From an uncultured Eubacteriales bacterium (GTDB lineage Bacteria > Bacillota > Clostridia > Christensenellales > Borkfalkiaceae), in assembly GCA_900540805.1 (NCBI GenBank), contig UQHL01000029.1, positions 1-27,816 on the forward strand: a stretch of 27,816 nt of DNA, written 5' to 3'. Below the pieces are notes generated by a model that had not been told where the DNA came from, did not search any database, and saw only the letters and a program-made list of their open reading frames with translations. Shown in pieces: positions 6,971 through 14,925 of this stretch (positions within the stretch are counted from its first letter, which is position 1; each line of letters opens with the position of its first letter). The translations under genes were made by a program, and so were the position numbers.

Positions 6971-9106
6971 ATGAAAAAGAGAAATTTCATACTCAGTTTT
7001 TTCCTGCTGCTTTTGGGCACATTGTTTGCTTTTGCCGCATGCGGCGGGGAAAAAACGAAAGAACTCCGGATAAACGTACCGGAAAATACAGTTCTGGAAG
7101 CTGAACTCGGCGCTTACGACATTCCCAAGTACGATGTCGTCGATTCGGACGGACTGATTATGGCGGGGTATCTCGTCGAGGTAGAGAGCGTCGTCGGTCC
7201 CGACGGGAAAGAAGTTCCCGTTTCGTACGGAAAAATCAATGTTTCCGTGCCGGGAATTTATGTGATCACTTATTCCGCAAGCGGGGAGGGGGTAAAAAAT
7301 GCGTCCCTGAAAGTGGATTTTGGCGATCGTATTCCGCCTACGGTAAATATGGACGAAGACGCGCTGCCGAAATTTTACATTTCCGGATTTACTTACAACT
7401 TGCCCCAATATACGATTTCCGACGGCCCCGATATGTCCAAATGCTGGGTCAAAGTATATTATAAAGCAAATTCGGACAGCGAAAGAGTCGAGGTGGCGGT
7501 AGAGAACAGCCGGTTTGAGGTTGAGCACAACAGCGGAAAATATATCATCGTTATTCACGTCGAGGACGCTGCAGGCAACAAAAAGGACAATGAATACGAA
7601 GTGGAAGCGACGGGTCCTTCCGAGATTGTCGAAGGTAAAATTTTATATTCGGATGAAAAGTTCGGCGTTTCTCAGGTCAAGACGCTGTGGAACAATTTCC
7701 AGCTTTCTTACAGCACCGAGAAGGCATACGATAACGAAGCCGGGGCTTTGAAGGTTACCGTCCCCTCAACGGGCGGGGATTACATTATTCTCGACCGCAT
7801 CATCGAGAGCGACGTCAGCAAATATACGCATCTCGTGATCAGGATTTATAACGATAACGATCATGAAGTATATTCCGGCTATTGCTGGTTTGGCGATATT
7901 ACACTTGCGCCCAATGCCTGGACGGAACTGAAAATCCCCGTCGGGGATCTGGATACGAAAAACGTAACGCACCCTGCCGTGGCAGGCATCGTGATCAACA
8001 GCGAAAACATTACCAACCTTTCTTTGAGGCTTTTTGATGACTATGAGAAAAATACGGTTGAGGGGGGAAGTACCTTTTATCTGTCCGCGATGTATGCCGT
8101 GACGGAAGCGCCTTCCGAGCCGGAAATGGTCGTGGATGATAAGATCGCTTATTTCGACGAGGCCTTCGGCGTGGAACAGGTAAGCCTTTATTGGCCCGCG
8201 CCCCACAAACTTTCGTACGATACTTCCGTGAGTTACGAAAGCGAAAACGGTTCGTTGAAAGTAGAGTTCCTTTCCGTGCAAGCCGATAACTATGTGATTT
8301 TGGATACGCCTTGGATCAAAGACGTATCTGCATACGACTACCTGGTGTTCCGCGTTTATAATCCGACAAAGCACACGTTCAGCATGGGAACGACGTGGGC
8401 GGCGGATACGGAGATTGCGGCGGAGGGATGGACGGAAGTAAAAATCCCCGTCAATTTGTTCGGTGCGGCGGGAAGTATCACGGACATGAGCGGAGCGAAG
8501 CTTTCCGCGACGGATATTTCCAAGCTTCCGCTTCGCATTTTTGGAGCAGGCTCGTTTGCTGCAGGGGAATGTTTCTATATTTCCTCCGTGTTCGGCGGGA
8601 AAGCCGCTGAACCTATTGAAAAGAACGTTGTTCTCAATTTCGATAAAGCATCCGCACTTGACCGAGTAACATTGCATTGGGGAGACCCGAATAAACTTTC
8701 GTACGATACCTCCGTGAAATACGAAGGCGAGGACGGCTCGTTGAAAGTGGAATTTCTTTCCGTGCAGGCCGACAACTATGTGATTTTGAATACGCCCTGT
8801 ATTAAAGACGTATCTGCATACGACTACCTGGTGTTCCGCGTTTATAATCCGACAAAGCACACGTTCAGCATGGGAACGACGTGGGCGGCGGATACGGAGA
8901 TTGCGGCGGAGGGATGGACGGAAGTAAAAATCCCCGTCAATTTGTTCGGCGCGGCGGGAAGTATCACGGACATGAGCGGAGCGAAACTTTCCGCGACGGA
9001 TATTTCCAAGCTTCCGCTTCGGATTTTTGGCGCAGGCTCGTTTGCTATAGGAGAATGTTTCTATATTTCCGCAGTATATGGCATAAATGAAATAGCCGAG
9101 AAATGA
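6971..9106 (+). CDS. Surface lipoprotein with Ig-like domains and three tandem beta-sandwich repeats
   Basis: From ATG at 6971 (GGAGGG 7 nt upstream; an adjacent ATG is at 6968) the protein is 711 residues. The signal peptide ends AFAAC with lipidated Cys24. Residues of about 30-215 look like two Ig- or cadherin-like modules, the second ending IHVEDAAGNKKDNEYEVEA. Three tandem modules of about 160 residues follow, each with LSYxTxxxYExExGxLKV, a central DYxxFRVYN-type strand, WTEVKIPV and a final LPLRIFGAG...FYIS-type strand. The modules resemble carbohydrate-binding beta-sandwiches, but I cannot assign a CBM family. Modules 2 and 3 are nearly identical. As the last lipoprotein of the sugar operon it is probably a glycan-capture protein at the cell surface. 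Confidence 0.78.
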   Translation: MKKRNFILSFFLLLLGTLFAFAACGGEKTKELRINVPENTVLEAELGAYDIPKYDVVDSDGLIMAGYLVEVESVVGPDGKEVPVSYGKINVSVPGIYVITYSASGEGVKNASLKVDFGDRIPPTVNMDEDALPKFYISGFTYNLPQYTISDGPDMSKCWVKVYYKANSDSERVEVAVENSRFEVEHNSGKYIIVIHVEDAAGNKKDNEYEVEATGPSEIVEGKILYSDEKFGVSQVKTLWNNFQLSYSTEKAYDNEAGALKVTVPSTGGDYIILDRIIESDVSKYTHLVIRIYNDNDHEVYSGYCWFGDITLAPNAWTELKIPVGDLDTKNVTHPAVAGIVINSENITNLSLRLFDDYEKNTVEGGSTFYLSAMYAVTEAPSEPEMVVDDKIAYFDEAFGVEQVSLYWPAPHKLSYDTSVSYESENGSLKVEFLSVQADNYVILDTPWIKDVSAYDYLVFRVYNPTKHTFSMGTTWAADTEIAAEGWTEVKIPVNLFGAAGSITDMSGAKLSATDISKLPLRIFGAGSFAAGECFYISSVFGGKAAEPIEKNVVLNFDKASALDRVTLHWGDPNKLSYDTSVKYEGEDGSLKVEFLSVQADNYVILNTPCIKDVSAYDYLVFRVYNPTKHTFSMGTTWAADTEIAAEGWTEVKIPVNLFGAAGSITDMSGAKLSATDISKLPLRIFGAGSFAIGECFYISAVYGINEIAEK
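8137..9090 (+). repeat. Tandem near-identical 486-bp coding repeat
   Basis: Two copies with a period of 486 bp (162 codons) lie inside the Ig/beta-sandwich lipoprotein gene, at about 8137-8592 and 8623-9078. The segment 8318-8463 matches 8804-8949 without a mismatch over 146 bp, and the flanks differ by scattered substitutions. A third, diverged copy lies at about 7636-8104. This indicates recent duplication or gene conversion. Confidence 0.9.
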
Positions 9107-9151
9107 GCATAGACAGAAAAGATAAAAAAGTATCATAAGTCATTTAGGTAC

Positions 9152-9190
9152 AATTTCGCGGCCTATATTTCGAATACAGGCCGCGAAATT
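9152..9190. terminator. Strong hairpin between the lipoprotein operon and the DUF4965 gene
   Basis: AATTTCGCGGCCT (9152-9164) pairs perfectly with AGGCCGCGAAATT (9178-9190), and TATT/AATA extends the stem around a TCG loop. No U-tract follows, so it may be a partial terminator or an RNA-stabilising structure lowering expression of the next gene. Confidence 0.55.
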
Positions 9191-9213
9191 ATGTGTTAAC
9201 AGGTATAAAAACA

Positions 9214-11235
9214 ATGAGAAAATTACCGGCATATCCGTTATTTGTAAAAGATCCATATTTTTCCGTTTGGTTTGCGGACGACATATTAAATGAAAGCAAT
9301 ACCGTGTTTTGGCACGGAGAAGAAAAACCGCTTTACGGAACCGTCATCGCGGACGGAAAGGAATACGCTTTTTTGGGAAAGAATCCAGGGGCAATTCCTT
9401 TGAAACAGAACTTTCTCGATATAACGGCTTTTGCCACCGTATATGGATTTTCTTGCGATGATTTTGAACTGACAGTCGAATTTGTTTCGCCTTTGCCGCC
9501 CGACAATTTGGAGATCGCTTCTTGTCCCGTGTGCTATTTGAAGTATAAGCTCCTTCCGAGACATCCTTTGAAGAATATCAAAATTTCGTTGACGGCGGAG
9601 GAGAGGCTTTGCTATAATACCTGTTATCAGGAAGGCAGGCGCGAGGATATCCGCGGCGGCGTCATGCGGTTTGACGGTTTCGAAAGCGTATTTTTCGGCC
9701 TTCTGCGTCAGTTGCCTCTTTCCCATAGTTCGGACGAATTCGGCGCGGATTGGGGGTATTACTATCTGGCGGGGCAGGAGGGTGAATATTTCGAGCAAAA
9801 AGGGATGAAATATATTCGGGCTTCGGATAGCTTTGAAAATATCGCGAGGGAACAATCGGGGAAAATCCTGATTGCTTTTGACGATTTGGCGTCCATTTTC
9901 TATTACGGGGACTTTCTCAAAGGCTATTACTTCCGCTCCGGGAAAACAATTTCTGACGCGTTGAGGGAAAGCTATGCCAACGCGGAAGCGATATTTGCCG
10001 AATGCCAGCGTTTTGACGAGAAACTGCAAAACGATGCCCGACGCTACGGCGAAGAATATTTGTTGCTTTTATATGCTTCTCTGCGTCAAAGTATGGCGGC
10101 ACATAAAATCGTAGAAGACAGAAAAGGCCGCACGTTATTTTTGTCCAAAGAGTGTAATTCGGACGGCTGTATTGCCACGGCGGACGTTTCTTATCCGTCT
10201 GCGCCGCTTTATTTGTTGTATGCGCCCGAGTTGGTCAACGGAATGCTGTATCCTATATTCGACTTTGCGCGCATGGATGCTTGGGAGTATGATTTTGCGC
10301 CTCACGACGCGGGAATATACCCTTATTGTCTGGGACAGCTTTACGGGGCCTTAAATCAAAATAATAAATATAATTCCGAAATATATATGAAGGATTGGCA
10401 TAAACCCGAATCGTTGCCTCTTTATTATCTTTATCCCAAAAATTCAAATCTGTATTCGTTGGAAAAGCAGATGCCGGTGGAGGAATGCGGGAACATGCTT
10501 ATTCTCACCGCGGCGGCGAATCTGGCGGGCGGGAACGATACAATTCTTTCGGAAAATTTCGATTTACTGAAAAAATGGGCGGACTATCTTGGCCAAAACG
10601 GTTTGCTTCCGGAAAATCAACTCTGCACGGATGATTTTGCGGGACATCTTGAAAAAAACAGTAATCTTTCCTTGAAAGCGAATTTCGGTATCGCGGCCTT
10701 CGCCGCAATCTGCGAGCGATTGGGAAAAAAAGAAGAAGCAAAAAAGTATATGGAAAAAGCCCGTCGGCATGCGGAAAAATGGCGGGCTCTGTGTTTTACG
10801 GGCGAAAAATCGACGGGGATTTCCGTCGGCGAAAACGACGAAAATACATACGGCCTGAAATACAATCTTGTATTCGACAAGCTTTTTCATACGAATCTAT
10901 ATCCTGACGAATTGTTCGAGCGGGAAACGGATCGCTATTTAGCCGAGAGAAAAAAATTCGGAACGCCGTTGGACAGCCGCGCTTCCTATACAAAGAGCGA
11001 CTGGCTTGTATGGGTGGCGGCTTTATGTGAAGACGAGAAAAAAACAGAGCAGTTGATTGCTCCTATCATCAGGTTTTTGAAAGAAACTCCCGACCGGGTA
11101 CCTTTCGCTGACTGGTACGATGCCGAAACGGGTAAAAATCAATTGTTCAGGAACAGAAGCGTTCAGGGCGGGATTTTTATATTGCTTTTGCTGGCTTCCG
11201 GAAAGCTCCGATTGCCCGACGGCCTTTGCAAATAA
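9214..11235 (+). CDS. DUF4964/DUF5127/DUF4965 family protein (glutaminase A-like)
   Basis: This is a 673-residue cytoplasmic protein without a signal peptide. The N-terminus RKLPAYPLFVKDPYFSVWF is the DUF4964 signature. A central beta-rich part corresponds to DUF5127. The C-terminal alpha-toroid matches the DUF4965/DUF1793 region, with SKECNSDGCIATADVSYPSA, FAPHDAGIYPY, MPVEECGNMLIL, LCTDDFAGHLEKNSNLSLKA, YNLVFDKLF, PLDSRASYTKSDWLVW and TPDRVPFADWYD. Fungal GtaA of this family is reported as a glutaminase, but the toroid resembles glycosidases and most bacterial members are uncharacterised. Placement after a sugar transporter favours hydrolysis of an imported glycoside or amide conjugate. The start is uncertain: ATG 9214 has only a weak AGG, and GTG 9193 would add seven residues. 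Confidence 0.85.
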   Translation: MRKLPAYPLFVKDPYFSVWFADDILNESNTVFWHGEEKPLYGTVIADGKEYAFLGKNPGAIPLKQNFLDITAFATVYGFSCDDFELTVEFVSPLPPDNLEIASCPVCYLKYKLLPRHPLKNIKISLTAEERLCYNTCYQEGRREDIRGGVMRFDGFESVFFGLLRQLPLSHSSDEFGADWGYYYLAGQEGEYFEQKGMKYIRASDSFENIAREQSGKILIAFDDLASIFYYGDFLKGYYFRSGKTISDALRESYANAEAIFAECQRFDEKLQNDARRYGEEYLLLLYASLRQSMAAHKIVEDRKGRTLFLSKECNSDGCIATADVSYPSAPLYLLYAPELVNGMLYPIFDFARMDAWEYDFAPHDAGIYPYCLGQLYGALNQNNKYNSEIYMKDWHKPESLPLYYLYPKNSNLYSLEKQMPVEECGNMLILTAAANLAGGNDTILSENFDLLKKWADYLGQNGLLPENQLCTDDFAGHLEKNSNLSLKANFGIAAFAAICERLGKKEEAKKYMEKARRHAEKWRALCFTGEKSTGISVGENDENTYGLKYNLVFDKLFHTNLYPDELFERETDRYLAERKKFGTPLDSRASYTKSDWLVWVAALCEDEKKTEQLIAPIIRFLKETPDRVPFADWYDAETGKNQLFRNRSVQGGIFILLLLASGKLRLPDGLCK

Positions 11236-11688
11236 TATTTACTCGTTGAATAAATTGATTATGGCCAAAAGAGAGGGGCGGGAAAACATTAAATAAAATC
11301 GATAAATCGGGCGTGATGCTCAATTATTCTCACGGTGCGGTTTATATCACTAAAATGCTGAAAGGATTATAGCGATAAACTTTCGGCAAGGGAGCGCGAT
11401 ATGCTGCAATAATCGAGTAACAAAAAGCGCATAGGGCGAAGCGGGGCGGATGTATTTTTGAGCGTAATTCTATTCGCCCGGTTTGAGAGCTGTTTACCGC
11501 GCCTGTATGACGGGGATTTCTTAATCCACGGCCCTTGCCGTTTTTATGGAAAAGACTTCGGGAGAGCAAAGCTGAGGAGGGATGTGTTTGGAGCCGATAC
11601 GCTATTATCATTCAGCGCAGAATAATAAAGCTTTTTAACAGCGCTAAGAAAGATGTTATACGGCGTCACCGTGCGGCGGTATCGAATA
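11236..11688. other. Convergent intergenic region with possible gene remnant
   Basis: No intact gene is convincing between the convergent DUF4965 and MFS genes. A short frame at about 11293-11373 reads DKSGVMLNYSHGAVYITKMLKGL before TAG and looks protein-like, but it has no start or recognisable family; it may be an eroded coding fragment. A weak bulged hairpin at about 11592-11616 (TATTAT...AATAATA) could terminate transcription. Confidence 0.4.
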
Positions 11689-12867
11689 TTATCGTTGGTT
11701 TTTCTCCAAATTGACTTTTTTAGTTGTGATTTTGAAGGTTGCTTCCGTCATGACAATCATAAGGATAATAAAGGCGAAAAGGTAGATAGGAAGTATTTTG
11801 AAACCGATAAAATTGCCGAGAAGGCCGAAGAGCGGGGGGATAAACGTCGAGCCGACATAGGCGCTTGCCATTTGAATCCCGATAATCGCGCCCGAATTTT
11901 CCGCGCCGAAGTTATTCGGCGTAGAATGAATAATGCAAGGATAGATGGGCGCACAACCCAATCCGATAATGACAAAACCGGCAAACGCAAGGATAGGGCT
12001 TTCGATGGGAAGCAACAGAGAAAGTACCCCGCACGATAAAACGCAGGCGCCGAGAATAATCATCTTTCTGTCGCCGAGCTTATCCGTGATGAAGCCGCTT
12101 AAAAATCGGCCCGCGGTGATTCCTATATAAAACAGGGAAGCAAGCCGCGCCGCCTGTTCCGTCGTTATGCCTTTCACCTCGACAAAATAGGTGCTCGCCC
12201 AGGACATCGCGGTGGCTTCCGCGGCGCAATATGCGAAAAAGCCGATTAAAAGAAAGGGAACCCCTTTAATTTTCAGCGCGCCGACCAACCCGATGCTTTT
12301 TTGCTTTTCCTCAACGGTTTGCCGGTTGACCTTCCAGACGGGGAGCGTAACAAGGAGCAGCAGAGCAATGCCGAGTTGAAGGAAGCTGACGATTCGGTAG
12401 CCGTTATTCCAAGTCGAATTTGTCAACGCATAGCTCATGACAAACGGACTGACAATCGTCCCCACGCCCCAGAAACAATGCAGCCAACTCATATGTTTTG
12501 ACGAATAGTGGAGAGCGACGTAATTGTTGAGGGCGGCGTCGATCGCCCCGGCGCCGAGGCCGTAAGGAATTGCAAAAACGATGAGCATCCAAAACCGATT
12601 GGAAAAGGAAAAACCCAGCAAGGCAAACGCCGTAAGAAATACGCTGCTTACCGTGACGATACGCGTGCCGAGCTTCCGCGTCAGCTTGTCCGACAGAAGG
12701 CTGGATACGATTGTTCCTCCGGAGATGACCATAGAAACGATCCCCATAAAAGAAACGGGAACGTTTAAGTCGTTATGTATGGCGGGCCAGCCCGAACCGA
12801 GAAGCGAATCGGGAACTCCGAGGCTGATAAAAGCGATATAAATAAGAGCAAGCAAAAACGAGTACAT
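11689..12867 (-). CDS. Major facilitator superfamily transporter (sugar/FucP-like group)
   Basis: From ATG at 12867 this is a 392-residue, 12-span membrane transporter. The MFS loop motif between spans 2 and 3 reads SDKLTRKLGTR and is repeated in the second half as TDKLGDRKM. The GVPDSLLGSGWPAIHNDL segment after span 1 and the later IGLGCAPIYPCI segment resemble the fucose-permease-like branch, which moves sugars or other small solutes; substrate unknown. A TTG at 12882 is an alternative start but overlaps the upstream small gene and lacks good SD spacing. The ATG lies 2 nt after the TAG of the 41-aa gene, so translation is probably by reinitiation. It is the third gene of the MGMT operon, which hints at, but does not prove, export of a toxic or alkylating compound. 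Confidence 0.88.
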   Translation of the reverse strand: MYSFLLALIYIAFISLGVPDSLLGSGWPAIHNDLNVPVSFMGIVSMVISGGTIVSSLLSDKLTRKLGTRIVTVSSVFLTAFALLGFSFSNRFWMLIVFAIPYGLGAGAIDAALNNYVALHYSSKHMSWLHCFWGVGTIVSPFVMSYALTNSTWNNGYRIVSFLQLGIALLLLVTLPVWKVNRQTVEEKQKSIGLVGALKIKGVPFLLIGFFAYCAAEATAMSWASTYFVEVKGITTEQAARLASLFYIGITAGRFLSGFITDKLGDRKMIILGACVLSCGVLSLLLPIESPILAFAGFVIIGLGCAPIYPCIIHSTPNNFGAENSGAIIGIQMASAYVGSTFIPPLFGLLGNFIGFKILPIYLFAFIILMIVMTEATFKITTKKVNLEKNQR

Positions 12868-12869
12868 TT

Positions 12870-12995
12870 CTATTTTTCCCAAACCTCTGGTTTGACTGTT
12901 TTATCGGGCTCTACGATTGTGCTTCCGTCGGCGTTGAAAATTCCTCTTACCTTTTGGAAAATGTCGTCGTGCGTACAAGTTTGAGGCTTTTTCAT
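12870..12995 (-). CDS. 41-residue small protein coupled to MGMT and the MFS transporter
   Basis: This frame runs from ATG 12995 to TAG 12870 and encodes MKKPQTCTHDDIFQKVRGIF followed by NADGSTIVEPDKTVKPEVWEK. Its ATG overlaps the TGA of the MGMT gene (ATGA), AAAGGG lies about 9 nt upstream inside that gene, and its stop lies 2 nt before the MFS start. The spacing leaves no room for a non-coding gap, which favours a real gene. It is soluble, charged and amphipathic, with one Cys at residue 7 and no membrane span. I do not recognise a family. A role as partner or regulator of either neighbour is inference only. Confidence 0.68.
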   Translation of the reverse strand: MKKPQTCTHDDIFQKVRGIFNADGSTIVEPDKTVKPEVWEK

Positions 12996-13522
12996 AACGC
13001 CGTACCCTTTTTCGGGATCGTCAATTTCGAGACGTTCACCCCTTCCAGGCGTAAAAGCTCGATTTTTTTATCGAGTCCTCCCGCATAGCCCGTAAGGCTT
13101 CCGCCGCTTCCGACGACTCTGTGGCAGGGAATGATAATGGAAATAAAGTTGTGGCCCACCGCGCCGCCAACGGCCTGCGCCGATACCCGTTTCCCCGTTT
13201 CTTCCGCGAGCTGTCTCGCAATATCGCCGTACGTGGAGGTTTGTCCATAGGGAATGGAGCGCAGAATTTTCCACACGCGCAGACGGAAAGGCGAAGCGGC
13301 CGTCGAGAGCGGCGGCGTAAAATCGGGGACTTTTTTAGAAAAGTAAAGCTCCAGCCATAATTTTGTTTTCTGAAAAACGGGGAGATCCCTTTCTTCATGC
13401 TCCGCCGATAAATTGCCCGCAAAATATTTTTGCCCGTCGAACCATAACCCTGTCAAGGCCGTTCCGTTGCTCGCCGCCGTAATTCCTCCCAAAGGGGAAC
13501 TATATTTATAAATATACTGCAT
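12992..13522 (-). CDS. ogt: Methylated-DNA--protein-cysteine methyltransferase (O6-alkylguanine repair)
   Basis: This suicide repair enzyme transfers an alkyl group from O6-alkylguanine in DNA to its own cysteine. The 176-residue product carries the active-site motif IIPCHRVVG with Cys133, preceded by AVGGAVGHNFISI (usually GHNP, here Phe). The Arg-finger/HTH region is FRLRVWKILRSIPYGQTSTYGDIA, and the late loop is GSLTGYAGGLDKK. There is no Ada-type N-terminal metal domain, so it is the Ogt/MGMT single-domain form. The chosen start is ATG 13522 with GAGGG 9 nt upstream; a TTG at 13549 would add nine residues. It is the first gene of a three-gene unit ending in an MFS transporter. Confidence 0.93.
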   Translation of the reverse strand: MQYIYKYSSPLGGITAASNGTALTGLWFDGQKYFAGNLSAEHEERDLPVFQKTKLWLELYFSKKVPDFTPPLSTAASPFRLRVWKILRSIPYGQTSTYGDIARQLAEETGKRVSAQAVGGAVGHNFISIIIPCHRVVGSGGSLTGYAGGLDKKIELLRLEGVNVSKLTIPKKGTAL

Positions 13523-13589
13523 TATCTTTAGCCCTCGAATTGTCCCCAAGCGCGTAGTCTAAAAGAGACGCTTTTCAAATTCTATTATA

Positions 13590-13618
13590 AGTATATCATA
13601 AAAAGTAAATTTTGTCGT
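13590..13618 (-). promoter_or_regulatory. Candidate promoter of the MGMT operon
   Basis: On the minus strand, ACGACA (13618-13613) and TATACT (13595-13590) are 17 nt apart. A perfect TATAAT lies at 13589-13584 but lacks a well-spaced -35 box. Either box could drive the MGMT unit. Confidence 0.4.
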
Positions 13619-13830
13619 GTTAAAACCGTCGGGCGAAAGAAAAAACGAAAAATTTTTTGTAAATGAGAGCGCACGGTGAAGGACATAATCGCCCCTCCCT
13701 CGGGGATAAAAAATAATTTTTTCAAACGTATATCGTATTTGACATATATATTATAATTAAAAGGCGTTGCGATTGGATTTGAACGCACGCTTGAACTACG
13801 ACATGGGAGCTTTCGTTTCGGATACAGAGG

Positions 13831-13865
13831 AGCGCGGGAAAAACCGCGTCCCTTTTTTATTTTAG
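13831..13865 (+). terminator. Intrinsic terminator-like hairpin without an upstream gene
   Basis: CGCGG (13833-13837) and CCGCG (13844-13848) form a short GC stem around GAAAAAA-type loop, followed by TCCCTTTTTTATTTT. No plus-strand protein gene ends nearby, so it may end a small RNA or be a relic. Confidence 0.45.
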
Positions 13866-14022
13866 AAAATTTTTCGTTCGGCTTCAGCGGATAGGTTCGT
13901 TTTTTATTTCATTCTTAAGCGTTGCTTTGTTAAGTGCCTTTAGCTCTTTAAAGAGAAAAAATAGCATTTTACGCAAAGAAAATAGCAGAATATCCTAAAG
14001 GTATTCCCTTTTTTGGATTTTA

Positions 14023-14058
14023 TGATATAATACGCATAACTAAAACGAGAGTTCTCTC
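14023..14058 (+). promoter_or_regulatory. Extended -10 promoter and palindrome before the GH3 gene
   Basis: TGATATAAT (14023-14031) is an extended -10 element with no recognisable -35 box at the right spacing. GAGAG-TT-CTCTC (14047-14058) sits about 16 nt downstream, at or just after the transcription start, and is a candidate operator. The ATG follows at 14077. Confidence 0.6.
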
Positions 14059-14076
14059 TCAAAATAGGGCAGGGTT

Positions 14077-14901
14077 ATGAAGCATAAAGAAATTATAGAA
14101 AAGCTGAGCTTAGAGGAAAAGGCGGCTTTGATGTCGGGACGGGATTTCTGGTCCACGACGGAGTATAAGGAATACGGCATTCCGAGTATTTTTCTTGCGG
14201 ACGGCCCGCACGGCGTAAGAAAGCAGGCGGCGGCTTCCGATCATTTGGGACTGAACCCGAGTATTCCTGCGACATGTTTTCCCACAACCGCGACCATGGC
14301 CAATACCTGGAATGAAGACTTGGGCGAAAAGCTGGGGGAATGTCTCGGCGAGGAAGCGGCGGCGCAGGGCGTCAACGTATTGCTGGGGCCGGGAATGAAC
14401 ATCAAGCGCAATCCCCTTTGCGGACGGAATTTCGAGTATTTTTCGGAGGATCCGTATTTGGCCGGCAAGATGGCTGCGGCGTACGTGCGGGGGATTCAAA
14501 GCAAGGGTGTCTCCGCGTGCCTAAAGCATTTTGCCGTCAATAATCAGGAAGAGCGGCGCATGGTGATCGACAGCGTCGTTGACGAGCGCACGCTTCGGGA
14601 AATTTATCTGACGGGCTTCGAGATTGCGGCCGAGGAAGGAAAGCCCAAGACGGTGATGTCGTCGTATAATCGTCTCAACGGCGTGTTCGCCAACGAAAAT
14701 ATGCACCTTCTGCGCGAGATTTTGCGCGACGAATGGGGCTTTGACGGCGTAGTGGTGACTGATTGGGCGGGCTGTAACGACCGCGTGGAGGGCGTGAAAG
14801 CGGGAAACGAGCTGGAAATGCCCGCCTGCAAATACGGCAACGAGGACATCGTGAAGGCTGTGCAAGAGGGGCGTCTGGACGAGAAGAGCGTTGACGAGTG
14901 A
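14077..14901 (+). CDS. GH3 beta-glucosidase, N-terminal part (ends at in-frame TGA)
   Basis: The first 274 residues form the TIM-barrel domain of a cytoplasmic family 3 glycoside hydrolase. Visible are LADGPHGVRKQ, LLGPGMNIKRNPLCGRNFEYFSEDP with its KRNPLCGRNFEYFSEDP substrate-binding block, the KHFAVNNQE loop and the nucleophile motif GVVVTDW (Asp229). The frame stops at TGA 14899-14901 after KSVDE, exactly where homologues continue into the linker. The same frame reopens immediately and carries the rest of the enzyme. As a separate polypeptide it would hold the nucleophile but lack the acid/base. The stop may be a nonsense mutation, a sequencing error or a site of readthrough. Confidence 0.85.
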   Translation: MKHKEIIEKLSLEEKAALMSGRDFWSTTEYKEYGIPSIFLADGPHGVRKQAAASDHLGLNPSIPATCFPTTATMANTWNEDLGEKLGECLGEEAAAQGVNVLLGPGMNIKRNPLCGRNFEYFSEDPYLAGKMAAAYVRGIQSKGVSACLKHFAVNNQEERRMVIDSVVDERTLREIYLTGFEIAAEEGKPKTVMSSYNRLNGVFANENMHLLREILRDEWGFDGVVVTDWAGCNDRVEGVKAGNELEMPACKYGNEDIVKAVQEGRLDEKSVDE

Positions 14902-14925
14902 CTGGACCGGCTGATCGATCTTATT

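Larger units (their letters stand above)
13523..14076. other. Divergent intergenic region, MGMT operon / GH3 operon
   Basis: These 554 bases hold a candidate promoter on each strand, a GC-rich hairpin followed by TTTTTT (13833-13857) and a possible short untranslated transcript between about 13757 and 13860. No protein gene is convincing. Confidence 0.55.

Noticed and set aside
7766..9136. 456-codon minus-strand frame opposite the repeat lipoprotein
   Set aside because: It is a shadow made long by the tandem repeats. It contains no recognisable fold and no start signal, and the plus strand encodes a coherent lipoprotein.
11342..11611. 89-codon minus-strand frame between the DUF4965 and MFS genes
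   Set aside because: It has no SD, no recognisable domain and a composition like random translation; it is treated as intergenic.
12993..13422. Alternative frames inside the MGMT gene (128 and 68 codons)
   Set aside because: The MGMT frame has the complete active-site motif. The others are out-of-frame translations rich in Arg and Ser.
14899..14901. TGA as selenocysteine or reassigned Trp codon
   Set aside because: GH3 enzymes have no Sec at this site, no SECIS-like hairpin was evident after the TGA, and neighbouring genes use TGA as a genuine stop overlapping downstream starts.
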